From Elusimicrobiota bacterium (GTDB lineage Bacteria > Elusimicrobiota > Elusimicrobia > UBA1565 > UBA9628): 14,755 bases of DNA. The notes beneath the pieces are model-generated. The model was not told the origin of the DNA. It saw only the letters and a list, made by a program, of their open reading frames with translations, and searched no databases. This document shows, piece after piece, positions 13,108 through 14,755 of this stretch (its first letter is position 1; each line of letters opens with the position of its first letter). Where the stretch lies: NCBI GenBank assembly GCA_028865585.1, contig JAGWJU010000012.1:1-14755 (forward strand), read 5' to 3'. The position numbers and the translations under genes are program-made.

Positions 13108-14755
13108 ATGCTTGAGCGCCTCAAGCGCCTGATTCTGGGGTCCCCCCGGGACATCGAAGATCCGGAGCTTTTTCACCGGATTTCCCTCATCGCGTTCCTG
13201 GCCTGGGTCGGCCTGGGCGCCGACGGCTTGTCCTCCTCGTGCTACGGCCCTGAGGAGTCTTTCAAGGTCCTGGGCGTCCACACGGGCTTGGCGGTCTTCA
13301 TCGCCGCGGCCACGGCGCTCACGGTCTTCATCATCGCCTACGCCTATTCCCGAGTCATCGAGCATTTCCCGTTCGGCGGCGGCGGCTACACCGTGGCGAC
13401 CAAGCTGCTGGGGCCTTCCTTCGGCCTGGTCTCAGGCTGCGCGCTCCTGGCCGATTACTTCCTGACCATCACCGTCTCCATCGTCTCGGGAACCGACGCC
13501 TTCTTTAGTTTCCTGCCGCCCGGCATGGCCCACTGGAAACTGGCGGCCGAAACCGTTCTCCTCGTCTTAATGACGCTCATGAACCTGCGCGGCATCAAGG
13601 AGTCCATCCAAATCTTGGCGCCCATTTTCCTGCTCTTCCTGGCCACGCACGCCACCCTCATCTTCGGGACTTTTTTCCTCCACGCCGGCGCCCTGCCTAA
13701 GATTACGGATCAAGTCGGGACAAACCTCGGATCGAGCCTGGCCACGCTGGGCTTGGCCGGCATGAGCGCGGTGTTTCTGCACGCCTACGCCATGGGCGCC
13801 GGGACCTACACCGGCATCGAGGCGGTCTCCAACGGGCTCCAGATCATGCGCGAACCCAAGGTCGAGACCGGCAAGAAGACCATGTTCTACATGGCCGTCT
13901 CCCTGGCCGTGACCGCGGGCGGCATCATCCTCTGCTACCTTCTGGTCGACGCCAAGCCCGTGCCGGGCCGGACCATGAACGCGGTGCTCACCGGCCTTTT
14001 CATCGCGCGCGCCGGCCTCTCAGGCACATGGGCCGGGCACGCCTTCGTCATCACGACTCTCGTCGCCGAGGCCGCCCTGCTGGTCATCGCGGCCCAGGCC
14101 GGCTTCGTGGACGGCCCGCGCATCATGGCCAACATGGCGCACGATTCGTGGATGCCGCACCGGTTCGGCACGCTCTCGGACCGCCTGACCGTTCAGGACG
14201 GCGTGCTGGTGATGGCCATCGCTTCTTTGTTCCTGCTTTGGGACACGCACGGGGACATCACCACGCTGGTGGTCATGTACTCCATCAACGTGTTCGTCAC
14301 CTTCAGCCTGACCCAGGCGGCCATGATCCGCTTCTGGCTGCGCGGACGCAAGACCAAGCCCGACTGGAAGAATAAAATCTCGATCCACGTCCTCGGCTTC
14401 GTGCTCTGCGCCGGCATGCTGGCGCTCAACATGGTCATCAAGTTCGCCGAGGGCGGCTGGGAGACCATGCTCATCACTTCCGGCATCATCGCCGTGTGCC
14501 TCTTAATCCGCGCCCACTATCAGGCGGTCAAGCGCCGCCTCTCGCGCCTGGACGACATCCTGACCGCCCTGCCGGAAAGCCCCGAGGCCGCGCGCTCGCC
14601 CGCGCTCGACCCCAAAGCTCCCACGGCGGTGGTCCTGGTCGGAGGCTACGGAGGCCTGGGCATCCACTCTCTTTTGGCCATCCAGAGGCTGTTCCCCAAC
14701 TATTTCAAGAACTTCATCTTCATTTCCGTCGGCGTCATCGACTCGGCCTCTTTTC
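13108..14755 (+). CDS. KimA-like APC-superfamily permease, likely potassium importer (3' end outside window)
   Basis: The frame is open from ATG 13108 to the window edge, 549 codons, without stop. About a dozen hydrophobic helices span residues 20-480. The first helix carries D39 and Y46 in ADGLSSSCY, and a later one carries D116, Y117, T120 and S124 in ADYFLTITVS. As I recall the Bacillus KimA structure, its potassium ligands D36, Y43, D117, Y118, T121 and S125 have exactly this spacing. FPFGGGGYTVA and TYTGIEAVSNG also fit KimA/COG0531 transporters. A soluble domain begins at about residue 507 (AVVLVGGYGGLGIH) and continues past the edge. It may be a cytoplasmic regulatory domain. The substrate is inferred, and an amino-acid permease is the alternative. 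It is divergent from rpmE, with a promoter so close that no leader riboswitch fits. Confidence 0.85.
   Translation, partial: MLERLKRLILGSPRDIEDPELFHRISLIAFLAWVGLGADGLSSSCYGPEESFKVLGVHTGLAVFIAAATALTVFIIAYAYSRVIEHFPFGGGGYTVATKLLGPSFGLVSGCALLADYFLTITVSIVSGTDAFFSFLPPGMAHWKLAAETVLLVLMTLMNLRGIKESIQILAPIFLLFLATHATLIFGTFFLHAGALPKITDQVGTNLGSSLATLGLAGMSAVFLHAYAMGAGTYTGIEAVSNGLQIMREPKVETGKKTMFYMAVSLAVTAGGIILCYLLVDAKPVPGRTMNAVLTGLFIARAGLSGTWAGHAFVITTLVAEAALLVIAAQAGFVDGPRIMANMAHDSWMPHRFGTLSDRLTVQDGVLVMAIASLFLLWDTHGDITTLVVMYSINVFVTFSLTQAAMIRFWLRGRKTKPDWKNKISIHVLGFVLCAGMLALNMVIKFAEGGWETMLITSGIIAVCLLIRAHYQAVKRRLSRLDDILTALPESPEAARSPALDPKAPTAVVLVGGYGGLGIHSLLAIQRLFPNYFKNFIFISVGVIDSASF

Noticed and set aside
1..14755. 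Mobile elements, CRISPR arrays, toxin-antitoxin or defence genes
   Set aside because: I found no repeats in series, no transposase or integrase motifs and no small paired genes. Every long frame has a core-gene explanation.

Overview
The window is GC-rich bacterial chromosome packed with housekeeping genes. It holds ten genes and no stretch longer than about 90 bases without one. I see no rRNA, tRNA, CRISPR array, insertion sequence or phage gene. The gene set (MurA, release factor RF1, PrmC, L31, a lipoprotein cyclophilin, and a very large DUF4175-like membrane protein beside a GT-C glycosyltransferase) points to a free-living or environmental bacterium with a cell envelope. An Elusimicrobiota/Omnitrophota-like lineage is my guess from the flavour of the proteins. 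It is not proven here.

Layout. 1-3121 (minus): endoQ (PHP/zinc-ribbon endonuclease), then murA, then folC running off the left edge, with gaps of 5 and 20 bases. 3188-4988 (minus): a CpXC zinc protein overlapping a class II tRNA nucleotidyltransferase (CCA enzyme). 5011-9853 (minus): a GT39/PMT-type glycosyltransferase overlapping a 1063-residue DUF4175-like protein by 8 bases. 9918-10658 (plus): a secreted lipoprotein cyclophilin, divergent from the glycosyltransferase. 10642-13013 (minus): rpmE, a strong terminator, prfA and prmC, the last two coupled by a 4-base overlap. 13108 to the right edge (plus): a KimA-like potassium permease, divergent from rpmE.

How the genes work together. prfA and prmC are a functional pair: PrmC methylates the GGQ glutamine of RF1. 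They lie with rpmE, a common translation cluster. The CCA enzyme and EndoQ serve tRNA maturation and repair of deaminated DNA, MurA starts peptidoglycan synthesis, and FolC makes folylpolyglutamates.

Main unusual signal. Several genes (glycosyltransferase, cyclophilin, permease, and less strictly folC, cpxC and endoQ) have a good -10 box only 6 to 16 bases before the start codon and no Shine-Dalgarno sequence. rpmE instead has a normal spacer and GAGG. This suggests widespread leaderless or near-leaderless transcription in this organism. I found no clear new multi-gene defence or mobile system; the window reads as core chromosome.
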